DNA of 64,000 bases from Rhizobiaceae bacterium (GTDB taxonomy: Bacteria; Pseudomonadota; Alphaproteobacteria; Rhizobiales; Rhizobiaceae): NCBI GenBank assembly GCA_023953835.1, contig JAMLJB010000003.1, positions 62,001 through 126,000 of the forward strand, given 5' to 3'. A program made the translations under genes and the position numbers. The notes beneath the pieces are model-generated. The model saw only the letters and a program-made list of their open reading frames with translations. It had not been told where the DNA came from and made no database searches. Positions 37,298 to 45,201 of the stretch are shown here, piece by piece. Numbering within the stretch: the first letter of the stretch is position 1; the number at the start of each line of letters is the position of its first letter.

Positions 37298-37924
37298 TCA
37301 TCCGTCGGCCGCGACTCCGCCATATTCTTCGCTATCGGCAAAATCCGGCAGCTGGCGCAGCGTGTGGAGCCCGAACTGCGACAGGAAGTTTTTGGTCGTC
37401 ACATAGGTGTAAGGCGCGCCCGGTTGCGGGCTGCGCGGCCCCGAGGCGATCAGGTCCTGCGCGCGCAGCACGCCAATCAGATCGCGCGACACCTCCTTGC
37501 CGAAGAAGGAAGACAGCTCGCCACGGGTGATCGGCTGGAAATAGGCAATACACATCAAGACGAGCGCCTCCGACTGCGACAATTCTTTCGACCCCTGCCC
37601 CGCGGGGCTGCCGAATGCGGCTTGGATGATGTCTCCAAAGGCCTTTTTGGTCCGGTGCTGCCAGCCGCCAGCGACCGCGACCAGCTCGTAGGGGCGGCCG
37701 GCGAGCTCGGCGCGAATGTCGTCGATGACCAGGTCGAGATTGCAGCCTTTGCCGACGACGCGCGCCAGCACCTCGCGCGACACCGGTTCGCTGGCCGCAA
37801 AGATCACCGCCTCGACACGGCCCATCCATTCGCGCCAGCGCAGTTCTTGCGGCAGGTGCTCGAGCTCGGTGTCGAGCAGCGCCGGCTGCTCGTTCGGCTT
37901 GCGGCGGACAGAGGCTTCGCTCAT
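37298..37924 (-). CDS. scpB: SMC-Scp complex subunit ScpB
   Basis: This 208-residue protein has the double winged-helix pattern of ScpB. VEAVIFAASEPVSREVLARVVG is near residue 37, YELVAVAGGWQHRTKKAFGDII follows, then SQSEALVLMCIAYFQPITRGELSSFFGKEVSRDLIGVLRAQDLI. ScpB bridges SMC and ScpA in chromosome condensation. A plasmid-borne copy lacking scpA nearby is commonly seen in rhizobial plasmids. It lies 2 bases after the DUF1403 gene and is surely co-transcribed with it. Confidence 0.88.
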   Translation of the reverse strand: MSEASVRRKPNEQPALLDTELEHLPQELRWREWMGRVEAVIFAASEPVSREVLARVVGKGCNLDLVIDDIRAELAGRPYELVAVAGGWQHRTKKAFGDIIQAAFGSPAGQGSKELSQSEALVLMCIAYFQPITRGELSSFFGKEVSRDLIGVLRAQDLIASGPRSPQPGAPYTYVTTKNFLSQFGLHTLRQLPDFADSEEYGGVAADG

Positions 37925-37926
37925 CG

Positions 37927-38880
37927 CTACAGCCCAAACAGCCGGAAGCTGGTGCGGCCGGAAAGCTCGCGCACGGCATCGAGTTGCTGGAGGCGCTCGA
38001 ACAGGCGTCGCACCGCGAAGCGCGACAGATTCTTCGTCGTCAGCGAGCCTGAAACGGCGTCTTCGCTGAGCAGCAGAAAGATTACGTCGCCGGCGCCTTT
38101 GGCGCGCAGCTTTGGCGTCACTGCCAGAAGTTTTTCGGCATGGCGCGACAGCTCGGCGGCCAGCCGACAGGCATCGGCCGCGGCCTGCGCCAAGGCGATG
38201 CAGACCGCGCGCTCAAAGCTTTTTTCCCCGGGTCGGATGCGCTTGCCGCGGGCCTCGCCGCGAAAAGCCGGACCAAAGGCCTGCGCCATCATGAGGGGCA
38301 GCGGCCGCGGCCAGCGCAGGCTTTGCGCCAGCACCAGGTCGGCGAGCCACCAGGCAAACAGCTCGGCATCGGGGCGCATGGCTACGACGTGAGCGGCGAT
38401 CGAAGCCGCGGCGAACGGCGCTGGCCGCTGGGATGCAGCGAGCTTTTCGATTTCCGTGCAGAGGTCATCGAGAGCCGCGCCGTCCCAATGGAGGCCAAGC
38501 TGGTCGACGATCTTTTCGAGCCGGTCAGGGCTGGCAATGGGCGGCTGCACGGCCAACTGCCGCCAGGCGCCAAAGATGGCGCCGGCGGGCCCTGGATCGG
38601 CGCCGGCCGGGCGCAGGTGCCAGGCATCGCGCAAGGCGGCCGCGTCTTCGGCGCGGCCGGCGAGCCGCATGCTGGCGGCGGCGCAGTTGAGTGCCAGTCG
38701 CTGGCACCAGACGCCGGCCCAGCTCGGTTGCGCGCGAGCGAGCGTGTCGAGGGCACCCAAGGCGGCGCCGGCCCGGAAGGCGGCGTCACCGTCGCTCGGC
38801 GTGCCAGCGCTTGCGCGCGCCCAAGGCGGAACGGCGGACGGCGCGAAGGCGCTGGTGGTAGCTGGATCGAGGCGAATCAT
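37927..38880 (-). CDS. DUF1403 family protein
   Basis: The protein is about 317 residues, rich in Ala and Arg, with no enzymatic motif. Segments such as PPWARASAGTPSDGDAAFRAGAALGALDTL, LRDAWHLRPAGADPGPAG, VRRLFERLQQLDAVRELSGRTSFRLFGL and the helical middle part match DUF1403 proteins. These are typically encoded next to scpB on rhizobial plasmids. I chose the ATG at 38880 because upstream codons overlap a strong palindrome in the promoter, although a GTG at 38952 is open. The function is unknown, possibly plasmid partition or regulation with ScpB. Confidence 0.75.
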   Translation of the reverse strand: MIRLDPATTSAFAPSAVPPWARASAGTPSDGDAAFRAGAALGALDTLARAQPSWAGVWCQRLALNCAAASMRLAGRAEDAAALRDAWHLRPAGADPGPAGAIFGAWRQLAVQPPIASPDRLEKIVDQLGLHWDGAALDDLCTEIEKLAASQRPAPFAAASIAAHVVAMRPDAELFAWWLADLVLAQSLRWPRPLPLMMAQAFGPAFRGEARGKRIRPGEKSFERAVCIALAQAAADACRLAAELSRHAEKLLAVTPKLRAKGAGDVIFLLLSEDAVSGSLTTKNLSRFAVRRLFERLQQLDAVRELSGRTSFRLFGL

Positions 38881-38955
38881 TCTTTTTGAGGCTAGAACGG
38901 CGGTGCGCTTTACGCCATTAATTTCGACCCAAAACGCACAGCCTGTCGGCACAGA

Positions 38956-38990
38956 AAAACGAGTGATAATGTTGCATTATCGTTCGTTTT
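38956..38990. promoter_or_regulatory. 35-bp palindrome before the DUF1403-scpB operon
   Basis: AAAACGAGTGATAATG at 38956-38971 faces CATTATCGTTCGTTTT at 38975-38990 across three bases. Fourteen of sixteen positions pair, including the inner seven. It lies 76 bases upstream of the DUF1403 start and is a strong operator or recombination-site candidate. Between 38991 and 39129 I see no gene. Confidence 0.6.
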
Positions 38991-39129
38991 CGTCTTTATA
39001 GGAGAAATGGCCGTTTTCGTCGAGCAGAAGCCCAAAAATCACATTCAGCGAGCCTCCGGAGCGTCCCACAGCACGGGCGCTGGAGATAACATTCCGGACG
39101 CGCGGGTGTCGACCGAACTGCCAAACCTG

Positions 39130-39657
39130 TCAGAGATGCCCGCTCGCCTTCAGCGCCGCGGCAAAGGTGGCCAACGGCGCCACCAGCGTCAGCGGGCGAT
39201 CCATGAGCGGTTCCGCGCCATAGCCCGCGTACCAGCGCGCGACGCGGTCGTTCTTGGCATCGATGATCATCAGCACGCCGCCGATCTCCTGCGTCACCCG
39301 GATGCAGCGCAGCGCGGCGAGGAGGAGGAGTTGGCCTCCAAGTCTCCTGCCCGCCACAGATCTGTCCACGGCCAGACGCGCCAGCAGAAAGCCCGGCTCC
39401 TTGTGCCGTGCAAGGCCCTTTGTCATCGATGGCGGGACAGTGTCGTACTTGATCGATGCCGGCGCCAGACTATAGAAACCGAGAATCCGGTCCGCCTGTG
39501 CGTCGGGAACCGCACAAAAGGTCTTGGCCGCGCCCTGCTCGTGTCCCTGCCGCGCAAATCGCTGCAGAAAAATGCTCAGTTCGGCGTCGCCGCAATCAAA
39601 CCCTTTGCGGTTATGGGATGTGGCGATCGCCTCCTCGTGCCACGCCGGCAGCGTCAT
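39130..39657 (-). CDS. GNAT family acetyltransferase toxin (TacT-like)
   Basis: This 175-residue GNAT protein begins with HEEAIATSHNRKGFDCGDAELSIFLQRFARQGHEQGAAKTF, which is the family form FDCGxxxLNxFL. LARLAVDRSVAGRRLGGQLLLLAALR is the acetyl-CoA pyrophosphate loop (Q/RxxGxG/A type), and a C-terminal YGAEPL follows. TacT/AtaT-like toxins acetylate aminoacyl-tRNA and stop translation. The gene overlaps the DUF1778 antitoxin by 4 bases. Its likely job here is plasmid maintenance. Confidence 0.9.
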   Translation of the reverse strand: MTLPAWHEEAIATSHNRKGFDCGDAELSIFLQRFARQGHEQGAAKTFCAVPDAQADRILGFYSLAPASIKYDTVPPSMTKGLARHKEPGFLLARLAVDRSVAGRRLGGQLLLLAALRCIRVTQEIGGVLMIIDAKNDRVARWYAGYGAEPLMDRPLTLVAPLATFAAALKASGHL

Positions 39658-39932
39658 AAGGTCTTGGGCAACGCTTCCGCCGCAGCTCTCAGCTTGGCGT
39701 TCGGCTTCGGCGGATTGTCCACAAGTTTTAGGATGCGGGCGAAATCGCGCTCAGACGCCCTGATAGCGGCGGCGTCGGCAATGACGCTCTCGGCCTCGCG
39801 CAGGGCCGATTGCGTCACAAAACTGGTCAGATCGGTGTGGCGCAGCGCCGCGGCGCGCATGAGGCGTGCCTTCACCTCGGGCTTGACCCGGATGCTCATC
39901 CGACCGGTATTATCGAGGGCTGTGCGGGCCAT
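39654..39932 (-). CDS. DUF1778 ribbon-helix-helix antitoxin (TacA-like)
   Basis: This antitoxin has 92 residues. The N-terminal ribbon-helix-helix reads GRMSIRVKPEVKARLMRAAALRHTDLTSFVTQSALREAE. The C-terminal toxin-neutralising tail reads ERDFARILKLVDNPPKPNAKL, which is typical of DUF1778. The ATG at 39932 is chosen because MARTALDNTGR fits family starts. It precedes and overlaps the GNAT toxin and should autoregulate the pair. Confidence 0.9.
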   Translation of the reverse strand: MARTALDNTGRMSIRVKPEVKARLMRAAALRHTDLTSFVTQSALREAESVIADAAAIRASERDFARILKLVDNPPKPNAKLRAAAEALPKTL

Positions 39933-40030
39933 GAGTTTGATCCGAAACTGTCTGCCTCTCATGGATACACGTGCCGGACCAGTTTTTCAACCCAATGCGC
40001 ATTGAATGCGTACAACGGCGGTACGTTATC

Positions 40031-41149
40031 ATGAACCCTGACGAGAACGATCTCCCGGACATCGTCGACGTCGTGATGGAGATGGGACGGCACACCGCGG
40101 TTGCCGAAAAAGCTCCCTCCCCTCCCCTGCCGGCGACAGCAAATGACGCGCAACGCCTGCCCGGTCACCTGGAAGCGCTCGCCGACAAGGCCCGTGGCTA
40201 TGTCGAGGCGGCGAGTTCGGCCAACACGCGGCGTGCTTACGCGGCCGACTGGAAGCATTTTGCCGGCTGGTGCCGGCGCCAAGGTCTTGAGATGTTCCCG
40301 CCTGACCCACAAACCGTCGGCCTCTACATCACCGCCTGTGCTTCCGGCTCGGCGGCCGGCGACAAGAAGCCGAACTCGGTATCCACGATCGAGCGCCGCC
40401 TCTCTTCGCTGACCTGGAATTATTCCCAGCGCGGCCAGTCGCTCGACAGAAAAGACCGCCACATCGCGACAGTCATCGCCGGCATCCGCAACAAACACGC
40501 CGCCCCGCCCCGCCAGAAGGCAGCGGTGTTGCCCGAGGATCTGATCGCCATGCTGGAAACGCTCGACCGTGGCAGCCTGCGAGGCTTGCGCGATCGCGCG
40601 ATGTTGCTGCTCGGCTTTGCTGGCGGCCTGCGTCGCTCTGAGGTCGTCGGCCTCGACGTCGGCCGCGACCAGACCGAGGATTCGTCCGGCTGGATCGAAT
40701 TTTTTCCCGACAAGGGCCTGCTCGTTACGCTCAGAGGAAAAACTGGTTGGCGCGAGGTCGAAGTCGGGCGCGGTTCGTCCGATACGACCTGCCCGGTCGT
40801 CGCGCTGGAGACCTGGCTCAAGCTCGCGCGGATCGCGCACGGCCCCCTTTTTCGCCGGGTGACAGGGCAAGGCAAGGCCGTTGGTTCAGAGCGGCTCAAT
40901 GACCAGGAGGTCGCGCGCCTCGTCAAGCGCACCGCGCTGGCCGCCGGCGTGCGCGGAGATCTGCCGGAAGGCGAACGTAGGAAGCTGTTCGCCGGACATT
41001 CATTGCAGTCTGGCCTCGCCTCGTCGGCCGAAGTCGATGAGCGCTATGTGCAGAAGCAGCTCGGTCATGCCTCGGCGGAAATGACCCGGAGATACCAGCG
41101 CCGCCGCGATCGGTTTCGCGTCAATCTTACAAAGGCGTCCGGGCTGTAG
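40031..41149 (+). CDS. Tyrosine-type site-specific integrase with a substituted catalytic Arg
   Basis: This 372-residue XerC/D-like recombinase has an N-terminal SAM-like core-binding domain (KARGYVEAASSANTRRAYAADWKHFAGWCRRQG). Its catalytic domain starts with LRDRAMLLLGFAGGLRRSEVVGLDV, giving the first Arg. The second motif, usually HxxR, reads HSLQSG at residues 323-328, so the Arg is replaced by Gln (CAG at 41006-41008). The following LGH and the Tyr nucleophile (MTRRYQR) are present. Without that Arg, strand cleavage should be poor or absent. The start ATG at 40031 is the best guess; a GTG at 39971 is also open. Confidence 0.88.
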   Translation: MNPDENDLPDIVDVVMEMGRHTAVAEKAPSPPLPATANDAQRLPGHLEALADKARGYVEAASSANTRRAYAADWKHFAGWCRRQGLEMFPPDPQTVGLYITACASGSAAGDKKPNSVSTIERRLSSLTWNYSQRGQSLDRKDRHIATVIAGIRNKHAAPPRQKAAVLPEDLIAMLETLDRGSLRGLRDRAMLLLGFAGGLRRSEVVGLDVGRDQTEDSSGWIEFFPDKGLLVTLRGKTGWREVEVGRGSSDTTCPVVALETWLKLARIAHGPLFRRVTGQGKAVGSERLNDQEVARLVKRTALAAGVRGDLPEGERRKLFAGHSLQSGLASSAEVDERYVQKQLGHASAEMTRRYQRRRDRFRVNLTKASGL

Positions 41150-41192
41150 GAGCCTCCCCTCCCCGCTCGATCGTCGGGGAGGCGCTCAGGTT

Positions 41193-41868
41193 TTCTTGGG
41201 CGACGACAACACCTCATGAGCACAACCAGCGCTCCGTCCAGACAATCGGGCGCCGACGCTTCGTAGTCAGGCAAGATCATCAGCTGCGCGATTGCGCGGT
41301 CGACAAATTCGGGATTGAGTCTTTCCAGCCGCTCCCTGGTCCCGGAAACCTGCTCCGGCAACGCGCGCAGAGCGTCGACAACGGGCTCCAACTGGGTCCG
41401 GGCCGCAGCAGCGATATCGAAAGTGTCGCGCGGCTTGGCTTCCGATCCTCGGTAATAGACCTTCCTTGCGATGATCTAGGGAATCGTCTCGAGCTGCGCA
41501 GCCCTGACCTCCACTTCATTTCGAAGGGCGTCTGCTTCAAAGCTCTGGCCACGATGAAATCAATCTCCCCGACGTTCTCGAAGGCGAATTTCTGAAAGCG
41601 ACGTCCATCACCCTGAAAGTCCGATGGCGCCAGATCAAAACGCAGGTTGCTTGGACGGATCGACAAAGCCGAGCAGTGGGGGTCGTCCAGGAAATGTCGA
41701 TGTCATGGCTTTCACGATGACCGATCTAGGTCATCTCGCCGTGCCACCACCAAACGACCATTCGATGTCCTAGCCGCCGGCATTCTCTCGAAGCTGGTCA
41801 ATCATGTCGACAGCGATATGAAAAAGCCGCTGCCATTCGGAAGGGCGCCGGCCATCCAGTCCGGCCAT
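41193..41868 (-). pseudogene. AbiEii/AbiGii-type nucleotidyltransferase toxin, degenerate
   Basis: Reading across frames gives MAGLDGRRPSEWQRLFHIAV, DMIDQLRENAGG, an in-frame TAG, then DIEWSFGGGTA, SHDIDIFLDDPHLLGFVDPS, FAFENVGEIDFIVA, IIARKVYYRGSEAKPRDTFDIAAAA and LNPEFVDRAIAQLMILPDY. GGGTA with SHDIDIFL is the nucleotidyltransferase core (G-G/S motif and DxD) of AbiEii toxins. At least one stop and three frameshifts make it inactive. Its start overlaps the stop of the small upstream gene (TGATG), the arrangement expected of a toxin after its antitoxin. Confidence 0.75.
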
Positions 41869-42119
41869 CACGCAGCGAGGGGATAGCTCTCGCCAGACCA
41901 GGCAGAGAACGCAGCAGCAACGGCCTTCGGGTCGGGGACCGGGATGTGATGCGCAACGGCGAACTCGACCTGCAGCGCGGGGGAAACCTCACCGAAAAAG
42001 GAGCTGACATGTCCGGGGTGCTGTTTGGCCAAGTCGAGATCCGCAAGGCAATGCGCAAGCGCCGCGTCGTCCAGTTGCACGCTGTAGGGCCCGTTCCTCG
42101 ATGATGGCCTCACCGTCAA
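41868..42119 (-). CDS. Small protein upstream of the AbiEii-type relic, probable antitoxin
   Basis: The frame encodes about 83 residues ending LQVEFAVAHHIPVPDPKAVAAAFSAWSGESYPLAA. The central segment YSVQLDDAALAHCLADLDLAKQHPGHVSSFFGE looks helical. I do not recognise a named domain. It ends in TGATG with the start of the toxin relic, so the two were translated together, which suggests it was the antitoxin. The start is uncertain: the first available codon is TTG at 42119, and the gene may be truncated at its 5' end. Confidence 0.45.
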   Translation of the reverse strand: MTVRPSSRNGPYSVQLDDAALAHCLADLDLAKQHPGHVSSFFGEVSPALQVEFAVAHHIPVPDPKAVAAAFSAWSGESYPLAA

Positions 42120-42777
42120 TGGACTTTGCCGCCACCCAACTTAGGCCTCCCGCGAAAGGCTTGTCGTTGGCAGGACCTGTCTAAGCCCTCCGGCGAGGAC
42201 TCGGTTGCAAATGTTCTGTATGGGAATCGTATTCAACGGAAACGGTCACTCCTTTTGAAATCATTGCGGAAAAACGGAATTTAGACTGCCGACTATTTTT
42301 CCGCCCGCCGGGGGCTGCCGCAATCGACGCGGTGTCAAGACCCGAGATCCATCGTCGGCCAATGTGGATCCCCTTCGCTTCAGGGGCGCGTAGCCGATCT
42401 TGGACTCCAAGCAGCATTCTATCCGGCTAAGAACACCACGTCCGACTGATCAGCTTTCCGTTGAGTTTACGCCATATCAAGGGTCTGCTTGTCGATCTCC
42501 GGACGTAATGGGTCGCCAAATCCTATCCGAAAGTTTACGCGATCCGTAGTCAGGTTTGCGCCGCTCCCGGCAAAGGCCCGACGAAAAAATGCTAGTTATC
42601 CTTGGCCGATCAAATGCACGATATACTATCCGACGCGCCTCCAAGGGCGAAATCTCCGTCGAGAATTCCGTTAATGTTCTGTTAACCTTAAACTTCTTGT
42701 GAGAGAAGCAGAATCAGGCATAATGACGGCAATCGGCCAGTTTTGCGCCAAATGCCGTCATTTGAGGTCTCGACGAG
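42120..42777. promoter_or_regulatory. repABC leader region with a 10-bp inverted repeat before repA
   Basis: There is no gene I can support in these 658 bases. Just before repA, AATGACGGCA (42722-42731) and TGCCGTCATT (42753-42762) form a perfect inverted repeat ending 15 bases upstream of the repA ATG. In repABC plasmids the RepA/RepB complex represses the operon by binding operators around this position. The part at 42690-42720 is AT-rich (TTAATGTTCTGTTAACC) and probably holds the promoter. Confidence 0.55.
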
Positions 42778-44022
42778 ATGAATGCACCCGTCTCTGCCGT
42801 CAACAAGCAGCGATTTGACGACACCATTTCGGCCCAAGGCCGCGAAATCAGCCGCAAGCTGAACCTCCTTCGGCTGGAGACATTTCCTCCGAACGCCACG
42901 AAGACGCTGCGCGACTTCTCGCTCGGAGAAGCGGCATATTTCCTCGGAGTATCCACCAGCAATCTGAAGAAGCTGCACCTAGAAGGCAAGGCTGTCCCGC
43001 CAACGGTCCATTCAGGCGGGCGGAGAACATATTCGGCCGAGCAACTCTTGCAACTCCGCCACTGGCTGGATCGCCACGGCCGTTCCGAGAGTAAAAATTA
43101 TGTTCCCCATCGCCGACTTGGTGACAAGCTGCAGGTAATCGCTGTCGTCAATTTCAAGGGCGGCTCCGGAAAGACAACAACGGCGGCACACCTTGGCCAG
43201 CACCTTGCGCTCACCGGACACCGTGTTCTTGCGATCGATCTCGATCCCCAGGCTTCTCTTTCCGCTCTCCATGGCGTTCAGCCTGAGCTCGACCGATATC
43301 CTTCAATCTACGAGGCGATCCGGTATGACGACGAGCGCAAGCCTGTTGCGAGCGTGATCCGGAAGACGAACTTCCCGGATCTCGATCTTATTCCCGCTTC
43401 CCTAGAGTTGCAGGAATACGAGTACGACACTCCGCTGGCGATGCAAAACAAGGCTTCGTTGGATGGGAAGACCTTCTGGAACCGCATCGAAAACGCCCTG
43501 CACGAAGTCGACAGCAACTACGATGTCGTCGTTATCGACTGCCCTCCTCAACTTGGCTACCTGACGCTCACAGCGCTGGCGGCCGCCACCTCGGTTCTCA
43601 TCACGGTTCACCCGCAGATGCTCGACCTAATGTCCATGTCACAATTTCTGCTGATGTTGGGTGACCTACTGAAAACGGTGAACCGTGCAGGTGGCGAGGT
43701 CGACCTGGATTGGTTCCGTTACCTTGTTACTCGCTACGAGCCGACGGACATCCCGCAGGCTCAGATGGTTGGTTTCATGCAATCGATCCTTGCGTCGCAG
43801 ATGCTCCAAAACCAGATGCTGAAATCTACTGCGATCTCTGACGCGGGTTTGACGAAGCAGACTCTCTATGAGGTTGAGCGCTCCAGCATGACCAGGTCGA
43901 CATACGACCGTGCCATGGAATCCATGGAGGCTGTGAATACGGAAATCCGAAACCTGATCCACACAGCATGGGGCAGGCGGCCGAAAATAGACGGCAGTCT
44001 AAATCCCGTTTTTCCTCTGTGA
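42778..44022 (+). CDS. repA: Plasmid partitioning protein RepA
   Basis: This 414-residue ParA-type ATPase belongs to the repABC group. An N-terminal helix-turn-helix (FSLGEAAYFLGVSTSNLKKLHLEGKAVPP) is followed by the deviant Walker A KGGSGKTT at residues 127-134, LAIDLDPQASLSALHG (A' motif) and VVIDCPPQLGYLTL (Walker B). With RepB it moves plasmid copies to the cell halves. It also represses the repABC promoter. repB follows after 34 bases, in which a 12-bp palindrome lies. Confidence 0.97.
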   Translation: MNAPVSAVNKQRFDDTISAQGREISRKLNLLRLETFPPNATKTLRDFSLGEAAYFLGVSTSNLKKLHLEGKAVPPTVHSGGRRTYSAEQLLQLRHWLDRHGRSESKNYVPHRRLGDKLQVIAVVNFKGGSGKTTTAAHLGQHLALTGHRVLAIDLDPQASLSALHGVQPELDRYPSIYEAIRYDDERKPVASVIRKTNFPDLDLIPASLELQEYEYDTPLAMQNKASLDGKTFWNRIENALHEVDSNYDVVVIDCPPQLGYLTLTALAAATSVLITVHPQMLDLMSMSQFLLMLGDLLKTVNRAGGEVDLDWFRYLVTRYEPTDIPQAQMVGFMQSILASQMLQNQMLKSTAISDAGLTKQTLYEVERSSMTRSTYDRAMESMEAVNTEIRNLIHTAWGRRPKIDGSLNPVFPL

Positions 44023-44033
44023 TTTCAAAGAGA

Positions 44034-44045
44034 CGGATGCATCCG
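44034..44045. repeat. 12-bp perfect palindrome between repA and repB
   Basis: CGGATGCATCCG lies 12 bases before the repB start. Partition (parS-like) sites of repABC plasmids are palindromes found near repA-repB, but this one does not match a consensus I can vouch for. It might instead be part of the repB leader. Confidence 0.35.
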
Positions 44046-44056
44046 CAGGAACCTAG

Positions 44057-45043
44057 ATGGCCAGAAAGAACATCTTCAATCGAATTCTCGCCGAGGACGA
44101 CGGAACAGACGTCGCGGCTGAGGAGCGTTTCGCTGCGATGCCCAAATTTGGTGCGGCGAAATCCATTTCCTCGTCGATTGACGAGCTAACAAAACAAGCG
44201 GCCCTGTTGGCAGACGGCGAGGCCATCATCGAGATTGATCCTGCTGTCGTTGACGTTTCCTTCGTCTCTGACCGGATGATGGTTGACGACGAGCAGTATT
44301 CGGAACTCGTGGAGGCGATCCGGGCACGCGGACAGGACACTCCGATCCTCGTCCGCCCCCATCCTAAGGCTGAAGGCCGATACATGGTGGTGTTTGGGCA
44401 TCGTCGTCTGCGTGCAGCAAATGAACTGGGGCTGAAAGTCCGCGCTGTTGTAAAGACGCTCGAGGACCTCGACCACGTTATCGCCCAGGGGCAGGAGAAT
44501 TCCGCTCGGGCGAACCTGTCGTTCATCGAGAAAGTAGTCTTTGCACGGCAGCTTGGTGAGCGTGGATTTGGGCGGGAGACGATCCAGTCCGCACTTTCCG
44601 TAGATTATCAGACGCTCTCGAAAATGATGACGATCCCGAAATCCATTCCTCCGGAAGTCATTGAGAGCATTGGAGCCGCCAAAGGGATCGGACGTGATCG
44701 ATGGCTCGAACTCCGGAAGCTGATTGACAATCCCCGTAACGCTGCCGCAGCGAAGGAATTCATCAGCACTGAAAGCTTCCTTTCCGCAGATTCAGACGCA
44801 CGCTTCAACAGGCTGTTCGACGCCCTTCATAAGGGAGGGAAGGTTGTCCGGAAGACAATTTCGAAGCCAGCGGACATATCTTGGGCCCCCAGCGACAAAT
44901 CAGTTAGCGTGACCGCGAAGTCCGGCCCAAAGGATTACACGATGAAGATTTCAAAAGCCGAAGCGACATCCTTCGGCGAGTGGATTTCGGGCAATCTGGA
45001 CAGCCTCTTTCAGGCCTACAGACAGTCGAAACAGGAGAACTGA
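44057..45043 (+). CDS. repB: Plasmid partitioning protein RepB
   Basis: This 328-residue ParB-family protein has the ParB/Sulfiredoxin domain (LVEAIRARGQDTPILVRPHP, YMVVFGHRRLRAANELGLKVRAVVK) at about residues 75-140, with the HRR arginine finger region. A helix-turn-helix (VDYQTLSKMMTIPKSIPPEVIESIG) follows at about 180-205. ParB homologues bind parS sites and load with CTP. The gene is transcribed with repA. Downstream is the antisense RNA region preceding repC. Confidence 0.97.
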   Translation: MARKNIFNRILAEDDGTDVAAEERFAAMPKFGAAKSISSSIDELTKQAALLADGEAIIEIDPAVVDVSFVSDRMMVDDEQYSELVEAIRARGQDTPILVRPHPKAEGRYMVVFGHRRLRAANELGLKVRAVVKTLEDLDHVIAQGQENSARANLSFIEKVVFARQLGERGFGRETIQSALSVDYQTLSKMMTIPKSIPPEVIESIGAAKGIGRDRWLELRKLIDNPRNAAAAKEFISTESFLSADSDARFNRLFDALHKGGKVVRKTISKPADISWAPSDKSVSVTAKSGPKDYTMKISKAEATSFGEWISGNLDSLFQAYRQSKQEN

Positions 45044-45049
45044 AACCGC

Positions 45050-45104
45050 AAAAGAAAAAGGCCCCCGAACGTCACCGTCGCGGAAGCCCTTCTCAACCTT
45101 TAGC
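45050..45104 (-). ncRNA. Antisense RNA (ctRNA, inc-alpha) of the repABC operon
   Basis: The 158-base repB-repC gap has, on the minus strand, a -35 box TTGACA (45139-45134), 17 bases, and a -10-like GATTCT. About 50 bases later comes a hairpin (GGCTTCCG with CGGGGGCC) followed by TTTTTCTTTT at 45059-45050. This is the layout of the 50-60 nt countertranscribed RNA that limits repC translation and defines incompatibility. The exact 5' end is estimated from the promoter. Confidence 0.75.
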
Positions 45105-45110
45105 AAGCTG

Positions 45111-45139
45111 AGAATCCCACTTCTGCGAATCACTGTCAA
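45111..45139 (-). promoter_or_regulatory. Promoter of the repABC antisense RNA
   Basis: On the minus strand TTGACA occupies 45139-45134. A perfect 17-base gap leads to GATTCT at 45116-45111, a weak -10. Transcription would start near 45104 toward repB. Confidence 0.6.
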
Positions 45140-45201
45140 GAGTCCTAGGCGTCGTTTTGGCGAGCAGATTTCTTTTGCCTGAATAGAAGGCGAAGGAAGA
45201 A

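Noticed and set aside
44034..44045. CGGATGCATCCG as the plasmid parS site.
   Set aside because: The place is reasonable, but I cannot match it to a repABC partition-site consensus, and no repeated copies are visible nearby. It is listed only as a palindrome.
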